Shown in pieces: positions 1 through 9,782 of a stretch of DNA of 64,000 bases. The first letter of the stretch is position 1; each line of letters begins with the position of its first letter. The notes under the pieces were generated by a model. That model saw only the letters and a program-made list of their open reading frames with translations. It did not search any database and had not been told where the DNA came from. This DNA comes from Sphingobium abikonense NBRC 16140 (GTDB taxonomy: Bacteria; Pseudomonadota; Alphaproteobacteria; Sphingomonadales; Sphingomonadaceae), in contig NZ_BCYT01000015.1 in assembly GCF_001598335.1 (NCBI RefSeq), positions 1 through 64,000 on the forward strand. The letters are read 5' to 3'. The position numbers were made by a program, and so were the translations under genes.

Positions 1-176
1 AAAGCCAGACAGCCCCTGCTGTAGGAAGGAGCGCCCGCCCTAGCACGCCCTTTGCCGATTACAAACATGCAGTGGGCAGGTCGTGACGTCCAGGGTGCCA
101 CTATTGTGCCGCGATGCAATATGCTGGACTTTGAAGGATGCCACTCCTAACACAAGCCCAAACTATGGGCTGACGA

Positions 177-1280
177 GTGCCAATGCTGAAAATTCCTGAT
201 CGTGTCGGCCGCGTACCGACTCTCTTTATCGCTTCGGTCCTGATTCCTACGGCGATTGCCGCTTTATATTATGGCTTGAGTTCCGACCTTTATATCTCTG
301 AATCGCATTTCGTCGTGCAGAATGCGGAAAAGAGTGAACCCTCCAGCCTGGGCGCGCTGATCAAGTCCGGCGGCAATTCCAGCAATGAAGGCTATGCCAC
401 GCGCGACTATATCCTGTCGCGGGACGCCCTTGCGAAACTCAATCGCGACGGTCTGGTGACCAGGGCCTATGGCAATGATTCCATTTCCGTCCTGAACCGT
501 TTCGACCCCTGGCGCTCTGGCGTGTCTCGCGATCGGCTGTTCAACTTCTACACCAAGAAGATCGAAGTCGCCTATGATGCGGGCGCATCGATCACGACGC
601 TGAAAGTGCGCGCCTTTGCCCCCAAGGACGCCTATGAAATCAATCGCCGGTTGCTCGCCCAGGCCGAAACGCTGGTCAATGATCTGAACCAGCGCTCTCG
701 CGCCGACCTGATCGCCTATGCGTCGAAGGAGTTGGAGGAGGCCAAGGCGGTCGCGCGCAAGGCCGCGCTGGCGCTCTCCCAATATCGCAATCAGGAAGGC
801 GTGGTCGATCCCGAACAGCAGGCGACCGTCCAGTTGCAGATGATTTCCAAGCTGCAGGACGAGATGATCTCGACCAAGACGCAGTTGGTCCAGTTGCGCG
901 CTTTCACGCCGCAGAATCCGCAAATTCCAATTTTGCAGACCCGCGTGCGCGAACTGAGCCGCGAAATCGACCAGCAGGTTGGTCTAGTGGCCGGCAACCA
1001 GAAGTCGCTGGCCGCCACCGCGGCGCAATATCAGCGGCTGCAGCTTGAAAGCCAGCTTGCGGACAAGGTGTTGGCGGCGGCGATCACGTCGTTGCAGGAT
1101 GCGCGTAACGAGGCGCGGCGGAAGCGCGCCTATGTCGAGCGCATTGTCGAACCCAATATCCCGGATTATCCCACCGAACCGCATCGCATGCGCGCGATCC
1201 TGGGCGTATTCGCCGTTGGCATGGTCGTTTGGGCGGTGCTGTCGATGCTGGTCAGCGGTATCAAGGAACATAAGGACTGA
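177..1280 (+). CDS. kpsE: KpsE/BexC/CtrB-type capsule export inner-membrane protein
   Basis: Polysaccharide co-polymerase-like periplasmic adaptor that links an ABC capsule exporter to the outer-membrane pore. The 367-residue protein has a transmembrane helix near residues 15-35, a long periplasmic part with predicted coiled coil at about residues 175-325, and a second membrane helix at about 338-360. This is the classic two-helix hairpin topology of the family. A PDYPTEPHR stretch just before the last helix fits the Pro-rich segment usual there. The start is GTG 177 or ATG 183; neither has a strong ribosome site. Its stop shares one base with the start of the permease (TGATG), so the two are translationally coupled. 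Family call is firm; orthology to kpsE itself is inferred from context. Confidence 0.85.
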   Translation: MPMLKIPDRVGRVPTLFIASVLIPTAIAALYYGLSSDLYISESHFVVQNAEKSEPSSLGALIKSGGNSSNEGYATRDYILSRDALAKLNRDGLVTRAYGNDSISVLNRFDPWRSGVSRDRLFNFYTKKIEVAYDAGASITTLKVRAFAPKDAYEINRRLLAQAETLVNDLNQRSRADLIAYASKELEEAKAVARKAALALSQYRNQEGVVDPEQQATVQLQMISKLQDEMISTKTQLVQLRAFTPQNPQIPILQTRVRELSREIDQQVGLVAGNQKSLAATAAQYQRLQLESQLADKVLAAAITSLQDARNEARRKRAYVERIVEPNIPDYPTEPHRMRAILGVFAVGMVVWAVLSMLVSGIKEHKD

Positions 1281-2089
1281 TGGACGAGAATGGTCCGGAG
1301 GTGCCGCGCACCAGCTTCGCGCACTCCTTCGCGATTCAGCGTCGGGTCATCCATGCGCTCATCCTGCGTGAGGTCATCACGCGCTTTGGCCGTCACAATA
1401 TCGGCTTTTTGTGGCTGTTCGTCGAACCAATGATCTTCACGGTCGGCGTGACTCTGATCTGGAGCGCGCTGAAGGCCGTTCATGGGTCCAGTCTGACGAT
1501 CGCTGCATTTGCGGTGACCGGCTATTCCAGCGTGCTGGTCTGGCGAAACATGCCATCGCGGCTGGTCGATTCCATCGAGCCTAATTTGTCGCTGATGTAT
1601 CACCGCAATGTGAAGATTTTCGACATCTTCGCTTCGCGCCTGTTACTGGAAGGGGTTAGCGTCGCGACATCCTTCCTGGTGTTGACGATCATTTTTGCGG
1701 CGATTGGTTGGCTCAGTTTGCCGGAGGACCCCCTTAAAGTCGTCGGCGGATGGTTGATGCTGGCTTGGTGGGGCTGCGCGCTCGGCATGTTCGTTGGCGC
1801 GCTGTCGCACCGATCCGAACTGGTCGATAAATTCTGGCATCCGATGCAATATCTCTTATTCCCTCTGTCCGGATCGGCCTTTCTGGTGGACTCGCTTCCG
1901 CCCGAGTTCCGCGACTGGGTGCTGTTGCTGCCAATGGTTCATGGCGTAGAATGCGTGCGCGACGGATTTTTCGGATCCGAGTTTGTTGCGCATTACGACC
2001 TGGGCTATATGGCGACAGTCAACCTGGTCTTCACCTTGCTCGGTCTGGTTGAAATCCGCCGCGCAAGCCGCAATCTGGTGCCCGCATGA
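1280..2089 (+). CDS. kpsM: Capsule polysaccharide ABC transporter permease (KpsM-like)
   Basis: ABC-2 type integral-membrane protein of 269 residues, the usual length for KpsM/Wzm. It has about six hydrophobic segments, for example near residues 40-60, 65-90, 115-145 and 150-170, with a further one at the C-terminus. The N-terminal cytoplasmic stretch includes the family-like LREVITRFGRHNIGFLW segment (residues 29-45). It would form the channel through which a finished polysaccharide crosses the inner membrane. It overlaps the preceding gene by one base and the following ATPase gene by four (ATGA), giving a tight kpsE-M-T-glycosyltransferase operon. The choice between capsule and O-antigen export depends on the partner ATPase, which lacks the Wzt extension. 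Confidence 0.88.
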   Translation: MDENGPEVPRTSFAHSFAIQRRVIHALILREVITRFGRHNIGFLWLFVEPMIFTVGVTLIWSALKAVHGSSLTIAAFAVTGYSSVLVWRNMPSRLVDSIEPNLSLMYHRNVKIFDIFASRLLLEGVSVATSFLVLTIIFAAIGWLSLPEDPLKVVGGWLMLAWWGCALGMFVGALSHRSELVDKFWHPMQYLLFPLSGSAFLVDSLPPEFRDWVLLLPMVHGVECVRDGFFGSEFVAHYDLGYMATVNLVFTLLGLVEIRRASRNLVPA

Positions 2090-2742
2090 TCCGTCTGGAA
2101 AATATCAGCAAGGCGTATCGCACGCGTACCGGCCGGCATTGGGTCTTCAAGGATGTGGGCTTCACAATCAACCGTGGCGAAAAAATCGGCATTCTGGGTC
2201 GCAACGGCGCCGGAAAGTCTACTCTCATCCGGTTGATAGGCGGTATCGAACAACCCACTGGTGGTCGGATCGTCGGCGACATGTCGATATCCTGGCCGCT
2301 CGCCTTTTCCGGCGCGTTTCAGCATTCGCTGACGGGTCTGGATAATCTCAAGTTTATTTGCCGTGTCTATAACAAGGATCCGGAAGAGGCCGAACAGGCG
2401 GTGGAGGAATTTGCCGAGCTTGGCCGTTATCTGAAGGAACCGATCAAGACCTATTCCGCCGGTATGCGGGCGCGACTGGGTTTTGGCATTTCCCTCGCGG
2501 TCGACTTCGATTGCTTCCTGATCGATGAGATCGTGGCGGTGGGCGACAAGCGTTTTCAGGAAAAATGCTACAACGAACTGTTCGTCAAGCGGAAGGACCG
2601 CGCGATGATCATCGTGTCGCACAACGACAATTTCGTGCGCGATCGTTGCGACCGCGCCGCCGTTCTGGCGCGCAGCACATTGACCGAATTTGATGACATG
2701 GACGAGGCCTTCGCCTTCTATCAGGCCAACGCTACCGGATGA
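2086..2742 (+). CDS. kpsT: Capsule polysaccharide ABC transporter ATP-binding protein (KpsT-like)
   Basis: Nucleotide-binding subunit of the polysaccharide exporter. Walker A is GRNGAGKST at residues 38-46. The signature is degenerate, SAGMR at 124-128, as is normal for KpsT/Wzt proteins. Walker B is CFLIDE at 143-148, followed by the switch His in IVSHN. The protein has 218 residues and ends soon after the ATPase fold. It therefore lacks the C-terminal carbohydrate-binding extension of O-antigen Wzt proteins, which argues for a capsule-type exporter. Overlaps with both neighbours are four bases (ATGA), so it is co-translated with the permease and the glycosyltransferase. Confidence 0.9.
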   Translation: MIRLENISKAYRTRTGRHWVFKDVGFTINRGEKIGILGRNGAGKSTLIRLIGGIEQPTGGRIVGDMSISWPLAFSGAFQHSLTGLDNLKFICRVYNKDPEEAEQAVEEFAELGRYLKEPIKTYSAGMRARLGFGISLAVDFDCFLIDEIVAVGDKRFQEKCYNELFVKRKDRAMIIVSHNDNFVRDRCDRAAVLARSTLTEFDDMDEAFAFYQANATG

Positions 2743-3950
2743 ATTGGCTGAAATGGTTAGGCTCTTGGCTGAAGCCGGGGGCGTCTAGGCCGACGCAACG
2801 CCGTCTTTTCGTCGATGTCTCCACCATTGCGCAGCATGATGCGGGCACCGGCATTCAGCGGGTGGTGCGCGCGCTCTGGCAGCGTCTGATCGAGGCGGAC
2901 ATATCGGATGTCGTCCTGGTACCCGTCGCAGCGACGGCGCGACGCGGCTATGCGGTTGCGCATTTTGATCCCGTCACTCAGGCATTTTCGTTGCCTGCGC
3001 GGACCGCGCCCTTGGTGCGGGCGGGCGGGGGCGACCTGTTTCTGGGCCTTGACCTTGCGGCACACAGGTTGATCCGGCACCGGCGACAGATTGCCCGGTG
3101 GTGCCGGGCGGGGGCGTCCATCAACCTGATCGTCTATGACCTGTTGCCGCTGCAACGACCGGACTGGTTTCCCGAGAGTACGGGGCGCAATTTTCGCGGC
3201 TGGATCAAGCTGCTGATACGCTATGCCGATCGCGCCATCTGCATTTCCGGGCAAGTCGCGCGCGATCTGAACGACATGCTGCAAGCTGCGCCCGCGCCGG
3301 TGCGTGAGCGGATCGAGGTGCATGTCATGCCGCTCAGCGGCGCGATCGAGCATTCCAGCCCGACCGTGGGTATCGATGCGAAGGGTATCGCGGCGCTGGA
3401 CCGATTGCAGGGTCAGGACATGGTGCTGGCGGTCGGGACCATCGAACCGCGCAAGGGCCATGACAGCCTGATCGCAGCGATGGAGCATCTGTGGCGGACT
3501 GACCCGACCGCACCCCATCTCGTGGTCGTCGGTCGCCCGGGTTGGCGGACCGAAGCCTTGCAGGCGCATATGCGCGCATTGGCGCAGCGCGAGCCACGCT
3601 TCCTGTGGCTCGATAACGCCAGCGATGAGCTTTTGACCGAGCTTTATATGCGGGCGTCGCTGGTTGCCGTCCCTTCACGGGGGGAGGGCTATGGCTTGCC
3701 GGTCGCCGAGGCGCTGCGTCACGGTCGCAAGGTGTTGGCGCGGGACCTGCCTGTCTTTCGCGAACTGGAGCGACCGGGCCTCTCTTTCTTCCAGGACGAG
3801 ACGCCAGCCGCGCTTGCAGATCGACTGGTCGATCTGCTCAAGGCGCCGGACCCGGACCCGTATGCCGGTACGGGGTGGGACGACAGCGCGCGGGCCTTGC
3901 TTCGCGCGCTGAAGCTGGTCCACGAATCGCCGATCAGCCGTTCGTCTTGA
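2739..3950 (+). CDS. Family GT4 glycosyltransferase
   Basis: A 403-residue GT-B fold transferase that would add a sugar from a nucleotide donor during polysaccharide assembly in the cytoplasm. The C-terminal half has the donor-site pattern RGEGYGLPVAEAL with the EX7E pair at E316 and E324, and VGTIEPRKGH at about residues 230-240 is the typical hinge strand of GT4 enzymes. The N-terminal half begins after a short basic, Trp-rich stretch and a DVSTIAQHDAGTGIQRVV segment common to bacterial GT4 proteins. It overlaps the exporter ATPase gene by four bases. Its 3' end overlaps the convergent rmlD by 17 bases, leaving no room for a terminator. The sugar specificity cannot be read from the sequence. 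Confidence 0.85.
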   Translation: MNWLKWLGSWLKPGASRPTQRRLFVDVSTIAQHDAGTGIQRVVRALWQRLIEADISDVVLVPVAATARRGYAVAHFDPVTQAFSLPARTAPLVRAGGGDLFLGLDLAAHRLIRHRRQIARWCRAGASINLIVYDLLPLQRPDWFPESTGRNFRGWIKLLIRYADRAICISGQVARDLNDMLQAAPAPVRERIEVHVMPLSGAIEHSSPTVGIDAKGIAALDRLQGQDMVLAVGTIEPRKGHDSLIAAMEHLWRTDPTAPHLVVVGRPGWRTEALQAHMRALAQREPRFLWLDNASDELLTELYMRASLVAVPSRGEGYGLPVAEALRHGRKVLARDLPVFRELERPGLSFFQDETPAALADRLVDLLKAPDPDPYAGTGWDDSARALLRALKLVHESPISRSS

Positions 3951-4791
3951 TCGCCTGCATCATGACACGCAGATTGGCGCGCCAATGCGGTGTGGCGCCT
4001 CCCAGCGCGTCGAAGGTCGATGCCTTGTCCAGCACCGAATAATGCGGACGCACGGCCGGCGTCGGATAGGCGCTGGTCGGGATCGGCACGATCTGCGCTT
4101 CCTGGGTAAGCAAGCCGGTCGCCAATCCTTCTTCCTGGATCGCCACCGCGAAATCATACCAGCTGGCCGCGCCGCTGTCGGTATAATGGTGAATGCCCGA
4201 CACGCCGTTGCCGGCCATGGTCCAGAGCGCGGATGCAAGACCAGGGGCATAGGTCGGCGTGCCGATCTGGTCGGCGACCACCCGCACTTCGGGCCGTTCC
4301 GCCATCAGGCGCAGCATGGTCCGCACGAAATTGCCGCCGGTCGGCGCATAGACCCAGGCCGTGCGTACGATCAGCGCATCCGGCCCGGCCAGCCGCTCGC
4401 CCGCCAGCTTGGTGCGGCCATAGGCGCTGAGCGGCGCGGTCGGTGCGTCGGGCGCATAGGGGATGCCCGCGCGCCCGTCGAACACGAAGTCGGTCGACAC
4501 ATGGACGAACCGCGCGCCGACGGACCGGGCGGCATCAGCCAGAGTCCCAGTTGCGGTGCCGTTGATCGCCATCGCGGCGTCTTCGTCCGCCTCCGCCTTG
4601 TCGACGGCGGTATAGGCGGCGGCGTTGAGGATCAGGTCCGGCTTTTCCCGCGCCACGAAAGCATTGACCGCGTCGCTGTCGGTGATGTCCAATTCATCGA
4701 CATCGACGCATATCAATGTCGCGCCCGCCGGCGCGGTCGCCTGCAAACCCCGTCCAAGCTGCCCCTTGGCCCCCGTGATCAACGCCTTCAT
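3934..4791 (-). CDS. rmlD: dTDP-4-dehydrorhamnose reductase
   Basis: Last step of dTDP-L-rhamnose synthesis: NAD(P)H reduction of dTDP-4-keto-L-rhamnose. The 285-residue product starts [15 protein letters not shown], the Rossmann GxxGQxG fingerprint, and carries the short-chain-dehydrogenase YxxxK pair in YGRTKLAGE and the STDFVFDG segment typical of RmlD. I chose the internal ATG at 4791 because the longer frame reads 27 basic, unconserved residues and the ATG overlaps the rmlC stop as ATGA. It is the third gene of a minus-strand rmlA-rmlC-rmlD operon. Confidence 0.93.
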   Translation of the reverse strand: MKALITGAKGQLGRGLQATAPAGATLICVDVDELDITDSDAVNAFVAREKPDLILNAAAYTAVDKAEADEDAAMAINGTATGTLADAARSVGARFVHVSTDFVFDGRAGIPYAPDAPTAPLSAYGRTKLAGERLAGPDALIVRTAWVYAPTGGNFVRTMLRLMAERPEVRVVADQIGTPTYAPGLASALWTMAGNGVSGIHHYTDSGAASWYDFAVAIQEEGLATGLLTQEAQIVPIPTSAYPTPAVRPHYSVLDKASTFDALGGATPHWRANLRVMMQAIKTNG

Positions 4792-5333
4792 GCGAACGCC
4801 TCGATCTCGCTCAGCGCCTTGCCCTGCGCGTCCTTGCCCGACAATTGCGGCTCCAGCCCTTCGAGCGGCCATTCGATGCCGACCGCCGGGTCATTCCACA
4901 TCAGCGAATGTTCGGCAGACGGATCATAGGTCGCGGTGCATTTATAGAGAAATTCGGTGCCGTCCTCCAGGGCGATGAAGCCATGCGCAAAGCCTTCGGG
5001 CACCCAGAACATCCGCTTGTTGGCGGCGGACAGTTCGACCCCGACCCATTTGCCGAAATGCGGGCTGGACCGGCGAATGTCGACGGCGACGTCCCACACG
5101 CGGCCGGCGGTCACGCGGACCAGCTTGCCCTGCGGATTGGGATTCTGGAAATGAAGGCCGCGCAGCACGCCCTTGGCCGACTTGCTGTGATTGTCCTGGA
5201 CGAAATTCAGGTCCAGCCCGGCCGCCTTGAACGCGCCGGCATTATAGCTTTCGTAAAAGAAGCCGCGTTCGTCGCCGAACACGCGCGGTTCGATGATAAC
5301 GGGGCCGGGAATGGCGGTTTCGATGATGTTCAC
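4788..5333 (-). CDS. rmlC: dTDP-4-dehydrorhamnose 3,5-epimerase
   Basis: Cupin epimerase converting dTDP-4-keto-6-deoxyglucose to the L-rhamno form. The product has 181 residues, the standard length. Visible landmarks are [13 protein letters not shown] near the N-terminus, the catalytic His in LRGLHFQ, the [11 protein letters not shown] strand and the [16 protein letters not shown] loop. The start is GTG 5333, since the upstream reading is unconserved and this GTG overlaps the rmlA stop as GTGA. Two successive four-base overlaps make rmlACD one translational unit. Confidence 0.93.
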   Translation of the reverse strand: MNIIETAIPGPVIIEPRVFGDERGFFYESYNAGAFKAAGLDLNFVQDNHSKSAKGVLRGLHFQNPNPQGKLVRVTAGRVWDVAVDIRRSSPHFGKWVGVELSAANKRMFWVPEGFAHGFIALEDGTEFLYKCTATYDPSAEHSLMWNDPAVGIEWPLEGLEPQLSGKDAQGKALSEIEAFA

Positions 5334-6214
5334 GCGATCGCTCCCTTGCCGCCGAGCAGGCCCATCAGATAGTCGCCATAACCGCTCTTGCGCAGCGGGG
5401 CGGCGACCTTTTCCAGCTGGGCGTCGTCGATGAAGCCCTGCCGCCAGGCGATTTCCTCGGGACAGCAGATTTTGAGGCCCTGGCGGTCCTCCGTCACGCG
5501 CACATAGAGTGCGGCGTCGAGCAGCGATCCATGCGTACCGGTGTCGAGCCAAGCGTAGCCGCGCCCCATGATCTCGACCGACAGCGACCCTTCTTCCAGA
5601 TAGAGGCGATTAAGGTCGGTGATCTCCAGTTCGCCACGCGGGGAGGGTTGCAGATCGCGCGCCATGTCGACCGCGCGTCCGTCATAGAAATAGAGGCCCG
5701 TGACCGCATAGTTGGACTTGGGCTGTTCGGGCTTTTCCTCAATGGTTTCGGCACGTCCCTGCGCATCGAACGACACGACGCCATAGGCCTTGGGGTCGCT
5801 GACATAATAGCCAAAGACGGTGGCGCCATTGTCGCGCGACCCGGCGTTGCGCAACAGGTCGACCAGGCCGTGGCCGTAAAAGATGTTGTCGCCCAGCACG
5901 AGCGTGGAGGGATTGCTGCCCACGAAATCCGCGCCGATATGATAGGCCTGGGCCAGTCCCTTGGGTTCGGGCTGCACCGCATAGGACAGGGACATGCCCC
6001 ATTCGCTGCCGTCGCCCAGAAGTGCCTGGAAGGCCGCGGCATCATGGGGCGTAGTGATGATCAGGACGTCGCGAATGCCCGACAGCATCAGGGTCGACAG
6101 CGGATAATAGATCATCGGCTTGTCATAGACGGGCATCAATTGTTTCGAGACGCCCTTGGTCAGCGGATAGAGTCTTGTGCCGGATCCGCCGGCCAATATA
6201 ATTCCCTTGCGCAC
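5330..6214 (-). CDS. rmlA: Glucose-1-phosphate thymidylyltransferase
   Basis: First step of dTDP-rhamnose synthesis, dTTP plus glucose-1-phosphate to dTDP-glucose. The protein has 294 residues from GTG 6214, which has a GAGGGAG ribosome site seven bases upstream. The nucleotide-binding [11 protein letters not shown] lies at residues 9-19, followed by [15 protein letters not shown], the sugar-site segment of RmlA. The long upstream extension of the reading frame is not conserved and is rejected. It heads the operon, transcribed away from the divergent coiled-coil gene. The dehydratase rmlB that completes the pathway is not in this window. Confidence 0.94.
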   Translation of the reverse strand: MRKGIILAGGSGTRLYPLTKGVSKQLMPVYDKPMIYYPLSTLMLSGIRDVLIITTPHDAAAFQALLGDGSEWGMSLSYAVQPEPKGLAQAYHIGADFVGSNPSTLVLGDNIFYGHGLVDLLRNAGSRDNGATVFGYYVSDPKAYGVVSFDAQGRAETIEEKPEQPKSNYAVTGLYFYDGRAVDMARDLQPSPRGELEITDLNRLYLEEGSLSVEIMGRGYAWLDTGTHGSLLDAALYVRVTEDRQGLKICCPEEIAWRQGFIDDAQLEKVAAPLRKSGYGDYLMGLLGGKGAIA

Positions 6215-6370
6215 ATCAAGCTCCCTCAAAGACCGTCGCGGTTTAGGGTTGGCGGGCATTGATTGCAAGGCGATGTTGCGGCGCGAAAAGCAGTAGATGG
6301 CAGACTTGGGATAGTGAGGACAAGAAAGCCGCTGTGAGGCGCAAGCCGGGATGGGTCGCTCACCGGCTGC

Positions 6371-6398
6371 GCTTTGCTGCATTGCGGTGCCGCAAAGC
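6371..6398. promoter_or_regulatory. Inverted repeat in the rmlA / sulfotransferase divergent region
   Basis: The 289 bases between the two divergent genes hold a perfect 7-base inverted repeat, GCTTTGC (6371-6377) and GCAAAGC (6392-6398). It is surrounded by several TGC/GCA-rich words such as TTGCTGCATTGC and TGTTGCAATGC. It could be an operator for either direction. No clear -35/-10 pair was identified, so the role is open. Confidence 0.25.
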
Positions 6399-6503
6399 TG
6401 TGGCATTTCGCTTGTGATGGAAGCAGCATAGCCCAATGCTGCGAGAAGCTGCGAATGTTGCAATGCGGGACAGGGCGGGGGTTTATGATTGACACGCGCG
6501 ACC

Positions 6504-9500
6504 ATGGCGTCAGAAGGTGCGGCCATTCAGTCTGAGGGGCGGTCAAGGGTGGACGATAAGGTGTCGACGGGAAAAACGCAGGCTTCTGGCGGGGCGAAAT
6601 CAGGTCAGGCACAGAAGACGGAGGCTTCGGCCGCTGCATCTTCATCGGTCAAGCGCACCGCCGTCATGATCGTCGCATCGCACCGTTCCGGTACGAGCGC
6701 CCTGTCGCGCGCTCTCAACCTGCTGGGGGGTGACATGCCGCCGCGCCTGATCGGCGCTGACCAATGGAATTCGACCGGCTATTGGGAATCGAAGCCGATC
6801 AAGGACCTTAATGAGGAAATGCTCGTATCGGGCGGCGGCGAATGGTCCGAATGGCTGGAATTCAACCCGGACTGGTTCAAATCGTCGGCGGTGCAGCGCT
6901 TTCGCGACCGCGCGATGGAATTGGTGGGCAGCGAGTTCGGTGACTCGCCGCTCTTCATTTTCAAGGACCCGCGTCTGTCGATCCTGATGCCCTTCTGGCG
7001 GTCGATCTTCGATGAGCTGGGCATTGATCAGGTCGCCATCCATCCGCTGCGCAATCCCGTCGAAGTCGCGCGATCGCTGGAGCGGCGCAACAATTTCCTG
7101 ATGTCCAAGGGCGTGCTGCTGTGGCTGCGCTATACGCTGGATGGTGAGCGTGGAACGCGGGGCCTGCGACGCATCTTCACGACATTTGACGATCTGCTGG
7201 AGGATACCGCCGGCCTCATCGAGCGGACGCAGGATGATCTGGGCCTGATCTGGCCGCGCAATTCGGTCAAGGCGCGCCGCGAAATCGCGCAGTTCCTCTC
7301 CGCCGACATGCGGCATCATCGCGATAATGCCCGTGTGCTCCGTTCGCTCAGCTATGCGTCCGACTGGGTTTCTCGCACCTATGAAACGCTGATGGCCTTT
7401 GCCGACGACGGTGAGAGCGCGGAGGGGCGCGCGGCGCTGGACGATGTCCGCAGCCAATTTGTCGCGGCCAGTCACGCCTTCGGCACGATCGCCAAGGATA
7501 ATGAGGACCGGCACGCCAAGATCGCGCAGTTGCAGCAGGAGCGCGAAAAGGCGGGCGCCCGGCAGGCCGAGCTGGAGGGCGCTGCGGCCACTGCACAGGC
7601 GGAGCTTGACGTCCTGCGCGCGGGCAAGGCGGAGCTGGAACGTAGCCTGTCGACGACGCAGGATCGCCTTTCCGCACTGGAAACGGGGCGGGCAAGCGCC
7701 GAACAACAGCTGGCAGAGGCGCGCAAGGAACGCGATAGTCTCCGCGAGCGCGGTCGGTTGCTGGAGCAGCAGGCTGGCGGATCGCGCAAGCAGGTCGAGG
7801 AACTCAAGGCTGCGCAGGCTGAGGTCGAGGCGCGCGCGGTGAAGGCGCAGGAGCAGGCCGATGCGATCCAGCGCGCCAAGGAGGCGCTGGAAGCGCGGCA
7901 CCTGGCGACGCAGAAGGAGCGTGATACGCTTAGGGAAATGCGGGCCAAGCTGGAAGGGGACCTGTCCGGCGCGCTGGCGGCAGTGAAGGAGGCGCAGCAA
8001 CAGGCGGCGACTGCGCGGCAGAAGGCGGAAGAAAGCGCCGCAGCGATAGAAGACGCGCAACGTCGCGCGGAGGAAGCCGAGCGACAGGCCGCGACGCAGC
8101 GGGAAGAGAGCGCCGCCGCCATTGAGGAGGCGAAGCGCCGGGCCGAGGAGGCGGAGCGAGCAGCAGCTGCGCGGCAGGAAGAAAGCGCGCAGTCGCTGTC
8201 CGATGCCTTGCGCAAGCTGGAGGAGGCGGAACAGGCATCATCCGACCATCAGGTGAAGGGCGCCCAGACCGAGGCGCTTGCCAAACAGTGGGAAGAGCGG
8301 GCCGAGCAATTATCGGGGCAGCTGGCGCAGGAACGCGCCACGCATCAGGAGGAACTTTCGCGGCTTCAGGATGAACTGGCGCAGACGCAGAGCGCTCTGC
8401 GCCAGCGCCAGCTGGAAACCGAGCAGGCGGCCGAGGCTCTGCTCAATGCCCGCAACGACTGGCACGAGCAGCAGGGTGCTGACGCGAAAGCACGCGCCGA
8501 GCTTGAGCAATCTCTGGCCCAGGCCCAGGCAAAGCTGCGCGATCTGGAGCGGGCCAAGGCGGCGGCGGAAGAAGCGCTCAAGGCCCGTTTCAGTGAAATC
8601 GCGACATTGACCGAGCAATTTGCGTTGCGCGAAATGGAGCTTGCACAGGCGCGTCAGGCCCTGGTGGAGGCGAACCAGTTCTTGGGCGAGCGCGACGCGC
8701 AGTTGCGCGCCACAAACGACCGCCATGAGGCGGAGCGCGAGCGGCATGGCGCCGCCATGGAACGGGCGAACCGATCCATCACGACGCTCGAACAGAATTT
8801 GCGCGAGCGCACGGCGGAAACCATCCAGCTTCAGACGTCGGTCAATCATCGCGAACTGGAGCTGGCGCAAACCCGCCAGATGCTGACTGAAATGCGCCAA
8901 CGGCATGGCGACGCGGAAGCCAATCTCGCCGAACGGGATGGTGCGATCGAGCAGCTTCGGGCGGACCTGGCCGAACAGACGCGCATCCGCGACGAGGAGC
9001 AGGAGCGGCTCCGTCAGGCGCAGGAACAGGTGCGCGGTCTGGAACAATCCCTCGCCGAGCGGGAAAGGGCATCGACCGAGAAACTGGACTCTGTCCTGCA
9101 ACGTCAGCGTGATACCGAAGCCAATCTTGCCGAACGGGATGTTGCGCTACGCGAATATCGGCAGCGGCTCGAGGAAGCACGGGTGCGAGAGGGCACCCAC
9201 TCTGAGGAAGTAACTCGGCTGCGCGGGGACATCGAGCAGCAAGCTGCTGAAACGGACAAGCTGCGCAAGGCCCATGCCGATGCCGTGAAGGCCGTTGAAG
9301 CCGACCTTCAGGACATGACACGGAAGAGGGAAATACTTCGCGCCACCGTTTTGACGACGCAGCAAAACAATATTGACCTCTATCATCGCCTGTTATCGTC
9401 GCTGGAAACGATGCTGGCCCAGGCGGTCTTGCCATTCCCCAAATTGACGCGGAAGAAGACCGAGCAGCAGCAGCGCCGCCTGATCGTCGAGCATGGCGGT

Positions 9501-9659
9501 TTCGATGCCGACTGGTATGTATCGGCTTATCCCGACGTCGCCGTGTCACCGCTGGACCCTGCCTTGCACTTCATTCGCCACGGCTTGGCCGAAGGTCGTT
9601 CGCCCAACGCGAAAATGGCCGCATTGCGCGAATTGGTGCAGTCGTCGACCAAGCGCTGA
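6504..9659 (+). CDS. Sulfotransferase-domain protein with giant coiled coil and C-terminal PDV module
   Basis: A protein of about 1,051 residues in three parts (numbering from ATG 6504). Residues 50-300 form a sulfotransferase-like domain: the PAPS 5'-phosphosulfate loop [10 protein letters not shown] is at 59-68, FIFKDPRL follows, and [16 protein letters not shown] resembles the 3'-phosphate strand. Residues 320-940 are almost pure Ala/Glu/Gln/Arg coiled coil, including three tandem 25-residue repeats beginning EESAAAIE at 509-583. The last 55 residues carry the FDADWYV...PDV...EGRSP module found in neighbouring transferases. Start choice is uncertain: TTG 6489, ATG 6504, or GTG 6549, which has GAGGGG nine bases upstream. 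There is no signal peptide, so it is cytosolic. Sulfation of a polysaccharide is inferred; a scaffold role is equally plausible. Confidence 0.8.
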   Translation: MASEGAAIQSEGRSRVDDKVSTGKTQASGGAKSGQAQKTEASAAASSSVKRTAVMIVASHRSGTSALSRALNLLGGDMPPRLIGADQWNSTGYWESKPIKDLNEEMLVSGGGEWSEWLEFNPDWFKSSAVQRFRDRAMELVGSEFGDSPLFIFKDPRLSILMPFWRSIFDELGIDQVAIHPLRNPVEVARSLERRNNFLMSKGVLLWLRYTLDGERGTRGLRRIFTTFDDLLEDTAGLIERTQDDLGLIWPRNSVKARREIAQFLSADMRHHRDNARVLRSLSYASDWVSRTYETLMAFADDGESAEGRAALDDVRSQFVAASHAFGTIAKDNEDRHAKIAQLQQEREKAGARQAELEGAAATAQAELDVLRAGKAELERSLSTTQDRLSALETGRASAEQQLAEARKERDSLRERGRLLEQQAGGSRKQVEELKAAQAEVEARAVKAQEQADAIQRAKEALEARHLATQKERDTLREMRAKLEGDLSGALAAVKEAQQQAATARQKAEESAAAIEDAQRRAEEAERQAATQREESAAAIEEAKRRAEEAERAAAARQEESAQSLSDALRKLEEAEQASSDHQVKGAQTEALAKQWEERAEQLSGQLAQERATHQEELSRLQDELAQTQSALRQRQLETEQAAEALLNARNDWHEQQGADAKARAELEQSLAQAQAKLRDLERAKAAAEEALKARFSEIATLTEQFALREMELAQARQALVEANQFLGERDAQLRATNDRHEAERERHGAAMERANRSITTLEQNLRERTAETIQLQTSVNHRELELAQTRQMLTEMRQRHGDAEANLAERDGAIEQLRADLAEQTRIRDEEQERLRQAQEQVRGLEQSLAERERASTEKLDSVLQRQRDTEANLAERDVALREYRQRLEEARVREGTHSEEVTRLRGDIEQQAAETDKLRKAHADAVKAVEADLQDMTRKREILRATVLTTQQNNIDLYHRLLSSLETMLAQAVLPFPKLTRKKTEQQQRRLIVEHGGFDADWYVSAYPDVAVSPLDPALHFIRHGLAEGRSPNAKMAALRELVQSSTKR
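8028..8252 (+). repeat. Three tandem 75-bp repeats coding 25-residue coiled-coil units
   Basis: Units begin at 8028, 8103 and 8178, each opening with codons for EES. Their 25-residue products are [20 protein letters not shown] plus five residues, a close second copy, and a diverged third copy. The spacing of 25 (7+7+11) suits a continuous coiled coil. The first two units are nearly identical in protein, suggesting recent internal duplication. Confidence 0.75.
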
Positions 9660-9782
9660 TGCGATCAGGCGCACCGGGCCGAGGCTTGCATCATCAGGGT
9701 TGTTGCCATAGTCGCAGCATCATTCTGCGGCGCTTGGTTCAAAAGCGGGAACCGGTATGAGTGAGCTTGGCGGAAGGCAGTT

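Noticed and set aside
2086-2742. Wzt O-antigen transporter ATPase
   Set aside because: At 218 residues it lacks the C-terminal carbohydrate-binding domain of Wzt, and a KpsE-type partner lies beside it.
3934-3950. Overlap of the 3' ends of the GT4 gene and rmlD as a sign of a frameshift or truncation
   Set aside because: Both proteins have normal lengths and C-termini, so this is ordinary convergent overlap.
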